Part shown: positions 50,109 to 59,095 of the stretch, piece after piece | How the letters are laid out: each line of letters starts with the position of its first letter | Numbering within the stretch: the first letter of the stretch is position 1 | From: CAYNLK01 sp964398055 | Lineage (GTDB): Bacteria > Chloroflexota > Anaerolineae > 4572-78 > J111 | Direction of reading: 5' to 3' | Assembly (NCBI GenBank): GCA_964398055.1 | Contig: CAYNLK010000026.1 | Location: 1-64,000, forward strand | Length of the DNA: 64,000 nucleotides | Position numbers and translations under genes: made by a program | The notes under the pieces: generated by a model | Databases searched by the model: none | Seen by the model: the letters and a program-made list of their open reading frames with translations, nothing else | What the model was told of the DNA's origin: nothing

Positions 50109-52175
50109 ATGTCAGAAACTCCGGAGAAACAAGATTATTTCAAGGACCACCTGGTGGTCCGCCACCCCGATGGTCAGTCGGACAAATTCCCACTGCCCGA
50201 TGAAGAAGAGGCCATTGTCCGGGTGGGGCGCGAGCTGGACAATGACATTGTTCTGACCGATGGACGAGCCTCGCGCTACCACGCCGAGATTCGTCGCACC
50301 GCCGCCGGGGGTCTGGAAGTGAAAGACCTCAACAGCGCCAACGGCACTCTGGTGGGGGCCAACCGGATCAAGCCGGACACCTGGCACGGGGTTCTGGCCG
50401 GCCAGACCATCCAACTGGGTGAGACCCGCCTGTTCTGGGAAAAAGCGGCCTCGTCCCAATCGACCATCGCGATGCCCGCCCAAAAACAGGCGGCCGCGGT
50501 GGCCCCGCCGCCACCGGCAGTTGAGCCTGCTCCGGCCCCCGCTCCAGCGCCAACCCCTATTGCCCAGCCGGTTGCCCAAAAATCAATGATTCCGATTATG
50601 ATTGGGGCCGCCGCGGTGGTCATCCTGTTAGCTTTGATTGGGGCGGGGTTGCTATTGGGCTGGTTTAGCCGGCAAACAGAGGTCGCCCAGCCACCCGCCA
50701 CCGGCCAGGTGGGGAGCGGTCGAGCTACCGACAGCAGCCTGGCCCAGCAGACGCCCGGCGACGCAGCGCCGGTCAATACGCCAACGCCCGGTGGTCCCCA
50801 ACTGGCTCTGCCGGTAGTGAACGTGCTGTCCAGCGAGATTCGGCCCATTGTGCTGGGCGCCTTACCCAGTCCGGATAAAGCCCTACTACTGGTTGACGTG
50901 CGCGTGGAGAATGTGGGCAACGCCTCCTTTGTGCTCTCCACCAACAACTTCACGGTGCGGACCGATACCGGCGAGGTCTTGCCTGAGGCGGGCGGCGCTA
51001 CCAGCCCCGACGGTTTGCGACGGCTGGGCATTGTTAACCGCTTTAACAATCTCAATCTAACGCCAGGCGGCAGCGTTTTTGAAGACCTGATGTTTGAGGT
51101 GGAGGCCAAAAGTTACCAGGCCGAATTGGTTTTTCAACCACCCAACTTGAATCCCATTGTGTTGGGTCTGGGCAGGATTGACGCCGGTCGAGAGTTAGCC
51201 ATCGCTTTGGGCACGCCGGTGGCCGCAGAAACGGCGGCAGCCATCGCGGCCCAGGCCACGCCTACCCTCGAACCAACCCCCACCCCAACCCGGCCGCCGG
51301 AAATCCCGGCCCCGCAAGTGGTCTCCCGGTCGGCTTTGGTGGGCACAATTGCCTATCCGGTTTTTAACGGCGATGATTATGACCTCTATTTGGGTCGAGT
51401 CGACGGCGCCGGCACCCGTTTCTACCGGGCGCACGCCAGCCAGCCAGCCTTTAGCCAGGATGGGGCCCGGATTGCCTTCCATTCCTGGGCCGGCGATTCC
51501 CGCGGCCTGGTGACGATGGATGTGAGCGGGGCCAATCCTAACCTGATTACTAACTTCATCGAAGATCAACTGCCCACCTGGACTGCCGATGGGGAGGAGA
51601 TTGTCTTGCTCTCACGTCGCTCCGGGGGGCGCCAATCACAGTTGATCAGAGTTGATGGCGCCACCGAGCTGGGTGAGAGTACAATTTTGGGTGAAGGGGA
51701 GTATCCCACCATTGGGGCGACCGGTCAACTGGCCTTCAAAGGTTGGGGCAACACGGCCTATGGGTTGCGCCTCAGCACGGCTACCATGGGGGATGTGCAA
51801 ACCGTCACCAACTCCGATGAAGATACCGCGCCAGCCCTCTCCCCGGATGGCAGCAAAGTTGCCTTTATGTCTCGCCGGGAAGGCGATTGGAATATCTACG
51901 TGGTCAATGTGGATGGCTCTAACTTGCAGCGGTTGACGGAAGACGAGGCCGACGATGGGTTGCCCACCTGGTCGCCGGATGGTAACGCCATTGCCTTTAT
52001 CAGTAACCGGGGCGGTCCCTGGGCCATCTGGGCAATGACGCCGGAGGGGCTTGGTCTGCGCCAGCTCTTTACTATGGAAGGCTCGCCCGACGGCTTTGTG
52101 GGCACCGACACCTATGCCTCGCGCGGCTGGGCCGAAGAGAGAATTAGTTGGACCAGAGCCAATCTGGTGGAGTAG
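50109..52175 (+). CDS. FHA-domain membrane protein with TolB/WD40-like propeller
   Basis: 688 residues. The N-terminal FHA domain (about 20-100) binds phosphothreonine (VGRELDNDIVLTDGRASRYHAEI and LNSANGTLVGANRI). A Pro/Ala linker and one membrane helix (about 160-185) lead to a beta-sandwich region with an FxVRTDTGEVLPE motif (about 230-375), a TPTPTRPPEIP linker, and a C-terminal TolB-like propeller with repeats such as DTAPALSPDGSKVAFMS and DDGLPTWSPDGNAIAFIS. It probably connects inside phospho-signalling to an outside sensor; this is inference. AAGGAAGGA lies before ATG 50109. Confidence 0.85.
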   Translation: MSETPEKQDYFKDHLVVRHPDGQSDKFPLPDEEEAIVRVGRELDNDIVLTDGRASRYHAEIRRTAAGGLEVKDLNSANGTLVGANRIKPDTWHGVLAGQTIQLGETRLFWEKAASSQSTIAMPAQKQAAAVAPPPPAVEPAPAPAPAPTPIAQPVAQKSMIPIMIGAAAVVILLALIGAGLLLGWFSRQTEVAQPPATGQVGSGRATDSSLAQQTPGDAAPVNTPTPGGPQLALPVVNVLSSEIRPIVLGALPSPDKALLLVDVRVENVGNASFVLSTNNFTVRTDTGEVLPEAGGATSPDGLRRLGIVNRFNNLNLTPGGSVFEDLMFEVEAKSYQAELVFQPPNLNPIVLGLGRIDAGRELAIALGTPVAAETAAAIAAQATPTLEPTPTPTRPPEIPAPQVVSRSALVGTIAYPVFNGDDYDLYLGRVDGAGTRFYRAHASQPAFSQDGARIAFHSWAGDSRGLVTMDVSGANPNLITNFIEDQLPTWTADGEEIVLLSRRSGGRQSQLIRVDGATELGESTILGEGEYPTIGATGQLAFKGWGNTAYGLRLSTATMGDVQTVTNSDEDTAPALSPDGSKVAFMSRREGDWNIYVVNVDGSNLQRLTEDEADDGLPTWSPDGNAIAFISNRGGPWAIWAMTPEGLGLRQLFTMEGSPDGFVGTDTYASRGWAEERISWTRANLVE

Positions 52176-52236
52176 GAGAATGAGCAGGGGTGCGGTAGGA
52201 TTTCCGCCCCCTATTTGCCAGGGCGACCGGCTAGGG

Positions 52237-53625
52237 CTAGACTGCTTCAGATCGGGCCGGCAAGGTAAACCAGAAGCAACTCCCCCGGCCGGCTATTCCC
52301 TCGCTTTCCACGCCGATCTGCCCCCCATGCGCCTCAACCAACTGCCGGGCGATGGCCAACCCCAACCCCGAACCGCCTTGCTCCCGCGCGCGGGCTTTGT
52401 CGCCCCGCCAGAAGCGATCAAAGACATGCGGCAAATCCTGAGCCGGGATGCCCGACCCGGTGTCCCAGACCGCTACCCGCACCACTCTGCCAGGTTGGTC
52501 TTCGCTAACCAATATTTTGATGATCCCGTCAGGCGGGGTATAACGCAGAGCATTGGCGATCAAATTGTGCAAAATCTGTTGCAGCCGGTGCTGGTCGGCC
52601 AGAACCGGCGGCAAATGGGGCGGCAACTCCACCTGGATCCGGATATTCTTTTCACGGGCCAATTCAAAAAAGAGATCAACGATCTTGGCGACGAGGGGGC
52701 CTAACTCGGTTGGCTCCAGATCGAGACTCAATTGGCCGGCTTCGGCCTGGGCTAACTCGCGCAGGTCGCTGATCAGCCGGTTCAGGATAAGCGTTTCCTC
52801 GTAGATGCCGGCAATCTCGGCCTTTTCCAGGGGATAGATGTCATCCAAAATGGCCTGGAGGTTGCCCTGGATGATGCTCAAGGGGGTGCGCAGCTCGTGG
52901 GCGATGTCGGCGACCATGTTACGGCGCAGGGTCTCGGCCTGCTGAAGATTGGCGGCCATATCGTTAAAGGCCGTAGCCAGATCGACCAATTCATCGGCCC
53001 CTTTGACCGCAACCCGCTCATCGAGTTGACCTCGGGAAAAACCGCGGGCCGCGGCGGCCAGTCGTCCCAGCGGCGCAGACAGACCGCGGGCCATCACTAC
53101 GCCACTTAACAAACCCAAAATCCCGGCAATGAGAGCGGCCTGCACCAAGGCCTGATTGATTTGATCCAGAAAAAGTTGAGCCGAAGGCGGTAATTGGGCC
53201 TGGCCCGGTCCGCTGGTCAAGAGATACCCAACCGTTTGTTGCTGCCACACAACCGGGACGGCGCGGGCCAATTCCTGCCGACTCAACTGGGTCTGCGCCC
53301 CCGTGTCGCCGCCAGCATAGACCACCCGGCCGGCAGCATCAGCCAGAATCAGGGCCGGCGCGCCCCGGCGTAAGCCTCGCCCGGCGCCGGTCCCCATACC
53401 GCCGCCCCGCACCTCCCCCAACAGCGTCGCGACTCCGGTCCAGGAACCGGTGCGACCATAATACTGAGCCAACTCCGGCAGCAGCGCGTCGATCATCTGG
53501 CCGTGGGTCACAAAGCGGCGGAATTCGGCGCTGACCTGATAGTTGGCCAGCAGGGCGGCAATGATGATAGCGACAACGGTGACCAGGCCAAAAGCCAGCG
53601 ACAGCCGCAGCCAGAGTTTGTTCAT
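52237..53625 (-). CDS. Membrane sensor histidine kinase
   Basis: 462 residues. It has two membrane helices (about 7-28 and 150-175) with a Gly/Arg-rich outside loop between (TGAGRGLRRGAP), a HAMP domain, the His in VADIAHELRTPL, the N box NLIANALRYT, DTGSGIP and GSGLGLAI. Its start overlaps the regulator stop as TGATG. It forms the second two-component system of the window, next to the cytochrome genes, and may sense redox or respiration state, which is inference. Confidence 0.95.
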   Translation of the reverse strand: MNKLWLRLSLAFGLVTVVAIIIAALLANYQVSAEFRRFVTHGQMIDALLPELAQYYGRTGSWTGVATLLGEVRGGGMGTGAGRGLRRGAPALILADAAGRVVYAGGDTGAQTQLSRQELARAVPVVWQQQTVGYLLTSGPGQAQLPPSAQLFLDQINQALVQAALIAGILGLLSGVVMARGLSAPLGRLAAAARGFSRGQLDERVAVKGADELVDLATAFNDMAANLQQAETLRRNMVADIAHELRTPLSIIQGNLQAILDDIYPLEKAEIAGIYEETLILNRLISDLRELAQAEAGQLSLDLEPTELGPLVAKIVDLFFELAREKNIRIQVELPPHLPPVLADQHRLQQILHNLIANALRYTPPDGIIKILVSEDQPGRVVRVAVWDTGSGIPAQDLPHVFDRFWRGDKARAREQGGSGLGLAIARQLVEAHGGQIGVESEGIAGRGSCFWFTLPARSEAV

Positions 53626-54314
53626 CAGTCGCCTCGCAGCCGGTAACCAACGCCGTAGATGGTCTCGATATAGGCCGGGTCGTCGGCGTCAACCCCAATT
53701 TTCTTGCGGAGATTCTTGATGTGGGCGTCGATGGTGCGCTCCAGGCCGGCGTAGGCGTAGCCCAACCCTTTTTCGATCAACTCCATGCGGGTAAAGGCCC
53801 GACCAGGACTTTCCAGCATGATTTTCAGCAAATCGAACTCGGTCGGGGTCAGTTCCAGGGGTTCTCGGTTGATCGTGGCCTGGTGGCGCTCCAGATCCAG
53901 GGTCAATTGGCCAACCTGGCGGACAGGGGGCGCAGCCGGGCTATCGCTGGTGCGGCGCAGAACGGCGCGCACCCGGGCCACCACTTCACGCGGGTTGAAG
54001 GGCTTGGCAATATAATCGTCTGCGCCCAACTCCAACCCCACAATCCGGTCGGTATCTTCCACCCGGGCGGTGAGCATAATAATGGGTAGGTTGGCCAGCG
54101 CCGGGTCGCGGCGGACCAGGCGGGTGATTTCCCAGCCATCCCGGTCGGGCAGCATCAGATCGAGCACCACCAGATCGGGCCGGTCGCGGCGGATAACGTG
54201 CAGGGCAGTCTCACCGTCGTTGGCAGTTAATACCTGGAAATTGGCTTGCTCCAGGTAGGAACGCACCAACCGGACAATTTTTTGATCGTCGTCAACTACA
54301 AGAATGCGAGCCAT
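53625..54314 (-). CDS. OmpR/PhoB-family response regulator
   Basis: 229 residues. It has a receiver domain with the phospho-Asp in VVLDLMLPDRDG and Lys in AKPF, and a winged helix ending in TIYGVGYRLRGD. MARILVVDDDQKI at 54314 is the natural N terminus; a longer frame upstream is not supported. A good promoter stands just before it. Its targets are unknown; the AATCTA box before clpC is one candidate. Confidence 0.95.
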   Translation of the reverse strand: MARILVVDDDQKIVRLVRSYLEQANFQVLTANDGETALHVIRRDRPDLVVLDLMLPDRDGWEITRLVRRDPALANLPIIMLTARVEDTDRIVGLELGADDYIAKPFNPREVVARVRAVLRRTSDSPAAPPVRQVGQLTLDLERHQATINREPLELTPTEFDLLKIMLESPGRAFTRMELIEKGLGYAYAGLERTIDAHIKNLRKKIGVDADDPAYIETIYGVGYRLRGD

Positions 54315-54330
54315 ATGGATACCTGTTAGT

Positions 54331-54360
54331 ATTATATAGTCTGACTCGACCTGCTGCCAA
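54331..54360 (-). promoter_or_regulatory. Promoter of the second two-component operon
   Basis: On the minus strand TTGGCA (54360-54355), an 18-base spacer and TATAAT (54336-54331), in the 49-base gap before the regulator gene. Confidence 0.65.
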
Positions 54361-54363
54361 CTC

Positions 54364-54945
54364 TCAGGCCACGGCGCATTCATCTGGTCCACAGAAGGCC
54401 GCCTGAGTGTAACGACGAACCACACACATGACCCATTGCCAGTGCAAGGCCAGATGAACAACCAAAAGGGCGATCATCGCCAGGCCGGCCCACAGGTGAA
54501 GCTCCTTCCAATCATGCCGGGTCAGGGTCAAGAGGGTGGCGCCGTAGAAAGGATTGCGCCCGCCTTGATAGCCGCCGCTCGGCAGCACCAGCCAGGCAAT
54601 TAAGCCGGACAGATTGACCAGGAAGAAGACCACAAACAGCAAACTGTTGAGCGAAAAGTTGATCCGAGCCTGTTTAGCCAGCTTTTTGAAGTAGCGTTGT
54701 GACACGCATGAAATCCATTGCCAGTGGAGCACCAGGTGCAAAGTTACCCCGGCCAGCATGGCCAGGCCCAACCAGTTGTGCAAGTCGATCCAGCTAGCGC
54801 GGGTCAAGCCCAAAAAGATAGTCTCGCGGCTGCCCGGACCCTCTGGCAAAATCAACCACAGCAGCAAACCGGTGAGGGCAGTAACCAGAAAAAGGATGAA
54901 GATAGTCACGTCGAACCAGAAATTTGTTTTGGTTTTGCCAAACAT
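54364..54945 (-). CDS. DUF4405-like membrane protein with internal duplication
   Basis: 193 residues, made of two similar halves of about 85 residues. Each half has two membrane helices and the pattern DWKELHxWAGLAM...VHLALHWQWVMCV (first copy SWIDLHNWLGLAM...LHLVLHWQWISCV). Paired His residues in the helices suggest b-type haem binding. It sits downstream of the bc complex genes, so an electron-transfer role is plausible. ATG 54945 follows GGAGGTG. Confidence 0.8.
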   Translation of the reverse strand: MFGKTKTNFWFDVTIFILFLVTALTGLLLWLILPEGPGSRETIFLGLTRASWIDLHNWLGLAMLAGVTLHLVLHWQWISCVSQRYFKKLAKQARINFSLNSLLFVVFFLVNLSGLIAWLVLPSGGYQGGRNPFYGATLLTLTRHDWKELHLWAGLAMIALLVVHLALHWQWVMCVVRRYTQAAFCGPDECAVA

Positions 54946-55019
54946 GGGTACACCTCCGAAAATCAGGAATTGGAGATTGGACAAACTCTCTCATTTCTCA
55001 TCGTTAATTTCTAATTTTA

Positions 55020-56132
55020 TCAGTTGCCTCGCAGCCAGGGCGGTCCCAGACCTTGACCCTGTCCCGTACCCTGCCGGGTAGGTTCGGCCACGGCCGGCGC
55101 AGTTGGTTCCCACGACCGGATATAGCTGACCAGGGCATTGAGTTGGGCATCGCTTAAGCGACCGCCCCAGGCCGGCATCCGAGTGTCGGGCACACCCTGC
55201 GAGATGATCGCTTTGATGGCCTGATCATTGGTCTGGGTGAGGAAATTTTGGGTATTCAGGGCCGGGGCCATCCGGGTCCCTTGCCCGTCACTACCGTGAC
55301 AGTTGCTGCAGGCAACGCGGAAGAGTTTCTGGCCGGCCGCGATCACCTCGGCGTCGGTGCTGGCGATGGGCGGCAGTTCCGGCTGCGGGATCAAGCCGGA
55401 CGGAATCTCAGGCCAGTAACGAATCAGGCCGACCAGATGGTCGATGTCCGGTTCGGTCAGGGCCTGGCTCCAGCCGGCCATCAGCGTACCGGAAACGCCG
55501 TTGGCGATGATCCGCGTCAGGTCGGCGTCCGTTTTCTGCTGGCGCAGGTCGGCCCTGTTGAGCGCCGGGGCCACGCTGCTGCCTTCGCCTTCGGCGCCGT
55601 GACAGCCGGCACAGTTGGCCGCGTAGATGGGCAGGGCGCCGGCCAGCAGCTCACCGTGAGGCAAAGCGGCCAGCCCGGCCAGCAGCTCGTCGGAAATTTC
55701 AATGCTAATCACGGTGGGCGGCGTCAACCCCAGCTGTTCGACCGTGCGGGCTGTAGCGGTCCAGTCACCGTGCTGGATCGTGGCAATCAACTGGTCGATC
55801 TGCATATCGTTGAGCACGCCTCCCTCTTTAACGCCCCAGGCAGCCATAGCAGTGTTATAGCGCCCCCGCTCGATGACCTTAAAAATGGCGTCATAATCCA
55901 TCGTGCGGACGCCGTCATTGTCCAGACCGGGATAGGTACTGATGCCCTGGCCGGCAGGCCCATGGCAGACGACGCAATTTTGGGCGTAGAGGAGCTGTCC
56001 TTGCTCGATTGACTCGGCCAACAACTCCGTTTCAGCCCTGGCCATCCGGCCGGCCTCGTTGAAAGCGTAGATGGGCAGGAGGGCGGTGATCACTGCTGTG
56101 GCGATGAAACCAACGATTGTCCATTTTCTCAT
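55020..56132 (-). CDS. Membrane-anchored tri-domain cytochrome c
   Basis: 370 residues. It has an N-terminal anchor (about 5-25) and three class I cytochrome c domains, each with one haem motif: CVVCH, CAGCH and CSNCH, each followed by a distal Met candidate (for example TLMAGW, TRMPAWGG). Triheme c-type carrier outside the membrane, likely serving as electron acceptor of the cytochrome b/Rieske complex encoded upstream. ATG 56132 is chosen because the upstream frame is made of the GCGAATA repeat. GGAGGAG lies before the start. Confidence 0.92.
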   Translation of the reverse strand: MRKWTIVGFIATAVITALLPIYAFNEAGRMARAETELLAESIEQGQLLYAQNCVVCHGPAGQGISTYPGLDNDGVRTMDYDAIFKVIERGRYNTAMAAWGVKEGGVLNDMQIDQLIATIQHGDWTATARTVEQLGLTPPTVISIEISDELLAGLAALPHGELLAGALPIYAANCAGCHGAEGEGSSVAPALNRADLRQQKTDADLTRIIANGVSGTLMAGWSQALTEPDIDHLVGLIRYWPEIPSGLIPQPELPPIASTDAEVIAAGQKLFRVACSNCHGSDGQGTRMAPALNTQNFLTQTNDQAIKAIISQGVPDTRMPAWGGRLSDAQLNALVSYIRSWEPTAPAVAEPTRQGTGQGQGLGPPWLRGN

Positions 56133-56155
56133 AAGGCTACTCCTCCAGGAGAAGA

Positions 56156-56300
56156 AGCGAATAGCGAATAGCGAATAGCGAATAGCGAATAGCGAATTTG
56201 CGAATGGCGAATTTGCGAATAGTGAATTTGCGAATAACGAAACCACCCTGAATAACCTATTTGCGATTTACGATTTGCCATTCGCCATTCGCCATTCGCT
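56156..56300. repeat. Inverted repeat with tandem GCGAATA arms
   Basis: About nine GCGAATA or GCGAATTT units on the left face GCCATTCGCCATTCGC units on the right, in the gap between the Rieske and cytochrome c genes. The clearest example of the window-wide family. Confidence 0.85.
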
Positions 56301-56303
56301 CAT

Positions 56304-56807
56304 TCACGCATAAACCACCTGGGTTGGATCGAATTTGTCACGCTGGATGACCGTGCCGGTATCCACCTTGACCAGGCCGTCCTCGATGATGACCGGAAAG
56401 AGGTCGAGCGCTCGCGGGGCCGGCGGGTTTAGCACGTCGCCGCGGGCGTCAAAGGCAGAGGCGTGGCAGGGACACAGAAATTGCCTCCCCGGCGCTTCCC
56501 AGGGCACGCTGCAGCCCAGGTGGGTGCATTTGCGGTACAGCGCCAGAAAACCGCCATCTTCCAGCCGGGACAGGTAAAAACGGGACTGGGTGAAGGGGGT
56601 CACGGAGTTGGGTGGAAAATCAGCCACCGGCCCGGCAGTGACCACACTGCCAAATTCCCCCTCGGCTACCCGCGGCAGCGAAAAGGCCACAGCCATCAGC
56701 CCGGCCTCAGCCAGGGCCAGCGCCCCCAGGCCAATCCAGGCCAGCTTCAAGAAGTCGCGGCGGGTTGGTTCGGACTCAGGGGTGAGGTCAGGTTGGGTTG
56801 CACTCAT
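56304..56807 (-). CDS. Rieske iron-sulfur protein of the bc complex
   Basis: 167 residues. It has an N-terminal Tat-like start (TRRDFLKLAWIG) with a membrane helix, then the Rieske fold with CTHLGC and CPCHAS, which bind the 2Fe-2S cluster through two Cys and two His. Takes electrons from quinol at the Qo site of cytochrome b, encoded just upstream, and gives them to cytochrome c, encoded just downstream. Confidence 0.94.
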   Translation of the reverse strand: MSATQPDLTPESEPTRRDFLKLAWIGLGALALAEAGLMAVAFSLPRVAEGEFGSVVTAGPVADFPPNSVTPFTQSRFYLSRLEDGGFLALYRKCTHLGCSVPWEAPGRQFLCPCHASAFDARGDVLNPPAPRALDLFPVIIEDGLVKVDTGTVIQRDKFDPTQVVYA

Positions 56808-56829
56808 GGGTTAGCTCCTCTCAGGGAAA

Positions 56830-58245
56830 TCAATGTCCGGTTACGGCCGCGGCGACATCCCAGGGCCACATCAGAGCCATGCCCGGCCCTCTGAACCAGA
56901 TGCCCACCACCATCAGCATGATGAAGGCCACCAGCAGCAAGATGAACGTCGCCTGAATGGTCTCGCAGTTTGTGGCCCGGAACAATTTTTTCAGCCCGTC
57001 ATAAAAACCGATCACCAGCAGAACCAGCAACGCCAGCGGGACCAGCCCATTACTGATCAGGGTCGGCAGGCTGGGCAGCCAACCGGCAAAGTCGATGAGA
57101 TATTCGTCGGCGATAACCAGGAGTGGAGTAAGCGCCAGAGCGACTCCGGCAGCGACCAGCCCCATCCGGCGGCCTTTGTCAGAGCGAAACCAGACGCCGA
57201 CGCTATCCAAGTCGGCGTCGAGATATGGCAAAATCACCAGGGCAGCCAAAGCCAGGGTGGGGATTACCAGCGAGGCCACTAGCGGGTGGAAATGCAGCAG
57301 CAGTTCCTGAATACCCATAAAATACCAGGGCGCTTTGGCCGGGTTGGGACTCTGGTCGGGATTGGCCAGCTCCTCCAACGGCGCATTGACCCACATAGCC
57401 CAGAGCAGCAAAAGGGCGATCAGCACCACGGTGACCACCAACTCACGCACTACCAGATGCGGGATGGTCACGACGCGCGTGATTTTGCGCTCAACCTCTT
57501 CTCCCGGGGCCCGCGGGATGACCACGCCGCCATCCTTACGTACCCGCCAGAAATGAAAAGACATAATCGCCAGCAGGCCAATGGGAATGAGGGCAATGTG
57601 CAGGCCATAGAAGTTGAGCAAGGTCGCCGCGCCCACTTCCGGCCCGCCCAAAATGACCGTTTGAATCCATTTACCGACGAGGGGAATGTACTCAACCAGG
57701 CCGGTGCCGACCGTAATCGCCCAATAGGCCAACTGGTCCCACGGAAGCAGGTAACCGGTGAAGTTGGCGCCTACGGTCAGCAACAGCAAGATCAGCCCCA
57801 AAATCCAGTTGAATTGGCGGGGTTCCCGAAAACCGCCGGTGAAGAAGACCCGCAGCATGTGTAGAAAGACGACCACAATCATAGCGTTGCCGCTCCAGTG
57901 GTGCAGGTTGCGGACCAGTTGCCCAAACCAAACATTCGTTTGCAACTGGAGAATATCATTATAAGCCTGAGCCGGCGAGGGGGTGTAGGTAAACATCAAC
58001 ATCACGCCCGTAACCAGCAGAATCATCATCAGCACCGCGGCCATCCCGCCCAGCCCCCAGGTCAGGCTGAGGCGGAGGGTCGACTCCGGCACAGTGCTGG
58101 GATGCAGGTGCAAAATCAAGCTGTCGAGGACCATCAACTTGCGCTCGCGGTCGCTGGCGGGGGCAAGAGGAGTGCGGAAGATGGAGCCCCAGATACGTTG
58201 GAGCAAGTTCGGGGAGTTGTGAGCGCCGGTTTGTGCTTCTGACAT
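56830..58245 (-). CDS. Cytochrome b of the bc complex (fused b6-IV form)
   Basis: 471 residues with about nine to ten membrane helices. His pairs for two b haems are in RNLHHWSGNAM and the later YGLHIALIP and MSFHFW region; LPWDQLAYWA is also typical. The Qo-site motif (PEWY in mitochondria) reads APWYF here. The N-terminal b6-like and C-terminal subunit IV-like parts are joined in one chain, as in bc1-type proteins. Works with the Rieske and cytochrome c products in quinol oxidation with proton transfer. Confidence 0.93.
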   Translation of the reverse strand: MSEAQTGAHNSPNLLQRIWGSIFRTPLAPASDRERKLMVLDSLILHLHPSTVPESTLRLSLTWGLGGMAAVLMMILLVTGVMLMFTYTPSPAQAYNDILQLQTNVWFGQLVRNLHHWSGNAMIVVVFLHMLRVFFTGGFREPRQFNWILGLILLLLTVGANFTGYLLPWDQLAYWAITVGTGLVEYIPLVGKWIQTVILGGPEVGAATLLNFYGLHIALIPIGLLAIMSFHFWRVRKDGGVVIPRAPGEEVERKITRVVTIPHLVVRELVVTVVLIALLLLWAMWVNAPLEELANPDQSPNPAKAPWYFMGIQELLLHFHPLVASLVIPTLALAALVILPYLDADLDSVGVWFRSDKGRRMGLVAAGVALALTPLLVIADEYLIDFAGWLPSLPTLISNGLVPLALLVLLVIGFYDGLKKLFRATNCETIQATFILLLVAFIMLMVVGIWFRGPGMALMWPWDVAAAVTGH

Positions 58246-58304
58246 CGGTTTCTCCTCAGATGGTACATTACTAATGAACGTCCAGAAAAGTCTTTTAGCT
58301 ATTC

Positions 58305-58327
58305 TAGGCGGGGATTAGGAGATTCGG
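58305..58327. repeat. Dispersed GCGGGGATTAGGAGATTCGGG repeat copy
   Basis: Third copy of the element at 41662 and 44976, between the cytochrome b gene and the Gly/Gln-rich protein gene. Confidence 0.6.
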
Positions 58328-58339
58328 GTTGCCTCAAAG

Positions 58340-58975
58340 TTAGAATGATTGGCCCTGGCCCTGACCGGCGCCGCCACCGCCGCCTTGACCGCGCCCGGCC
58401 CAGAGCGGGCGTCCGTTGGGGTCTCGCAGCAGCAACATTTGCCCGCTGGTATCGTTGGTGATCTGACCGGCCTGGAACATACCGTTCTCACCGCTAAAGC
58501 CGATCAGCGTCACCGCATCGCCGGGGTTAAACCTTAGCCCCTGCTGGCTGGCGAAGCCGGGCGGTCCTAACTGCACCGTTAATTGGCCCATCGCGGCGGT
58601 TGACACCGTTAAGCTCTGCTCATTGGCTGCAACGACTTCACCCGCCAGCGTCATCCAGTCATGCTGGGCGGCCTGGGGCTGGCCGGAGGCATTACCCTGG
58701 CCCTGTCCTTGCCCCCGGCCTTGACTGCCTTGACCTTGACCACCACCCTGTCCTTGGCCCTGCCCGTGACCACGACCCTGTCCCGGACCCTCACCTTGCC
58801 CCTGACCACGACTCTGTCCCTGGCTTGGCCCTCTTCCTTGAGCCTGGCTGGAGCCAAACAAATCATCCACGCCTAAATCGAGGCTGCTATTGCCCTGGTA
58901 GGCGTCGTAAGCGCCAACGCCCACCGCCCCTACTAAAACCAAAATCAATGCGGCGATAATCACTCTCTTAATCAT
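58340..58975 (-). CDS. Exported Gly/Gln-rich repeat protein
   Basis: Function unknown. 211 residues: a signal peptide or anchor (about 5-25), a low-complexity zone of GQGQGRG-like repeats (about 45-100), then a beta-rich domain of about 90 residues (MTLAGEVVAANEQSLTVSTA, FNPGDAVTLIGFS) resembling a small OB-like or DUF5666-like fold, and a second Gly/Gln tail. It is transcribed from a box-E promoter of the first regulon. Its repeats are translated in one frame but low-complexity DNA makes the exact repeat number prone to assembly error. Confidence 0.7.
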   Translation of the reverse strand: MIKRVIIAALILVLVGAVGVGAYDAYQGNSSLDLGVDDLFGSSQAQGRGPSQGQSRGQGQGEGPGQGRGHGQGQGQGGGQGQGSQGRGQGQGQGNASGQPQAAQHDWMTLAGEVVAANEQSLTVSTAAMGQLTVQLGPPGFASQQGLRFNPGDAVTLIGFSGENGMFQAGQITNDTSGQMLLLRDPNGRPLWAGRGQGGGGGAGQGQGQSF

Positions 58976-59036
58976 AGTTAGAACTCCTTTAGCTTGTCTG
59001 GATATTAGTCATCAACTTTTTGGAAATTACAGCTTT

Positions 59037-59090
59037 AATTTAGCAGAACAATGTGTAGAAATTGTGAAGAAGTTACGGAGGGATTTTGAA
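59037..59090 (-). promoter_or_regulatory. 11-bp repeat promoter with four cores (box E)
   Basis: On the minus strand TTCA, TCCG, TTCA and TACA cores start at 59090, 59079, 59068 and 59057, each 11 bases apart. A TAAATT -10 starts at 59042, 15 bases after the last core start, exactly as in boxes A-D. It resembles box D (CTTCTTCACA in both). It drives the gene at 58975. Confidence 0.68.
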
Positions 59091-59095
59091 GGGGA

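Noticed and set aside
56156..56230. CRISPR-like direct repeats
   Set aside because: Units are only 7-8 bases and directly joined, without spacers, and no cas genes are present.
55020..56246. Longer start for the cytochrome c gene at 56246
   Set aside because: The extra residues (SLFANS repeats) are a translation of the intergenic GCGAATA repeat; a good ribosome-binding site supports 56132.
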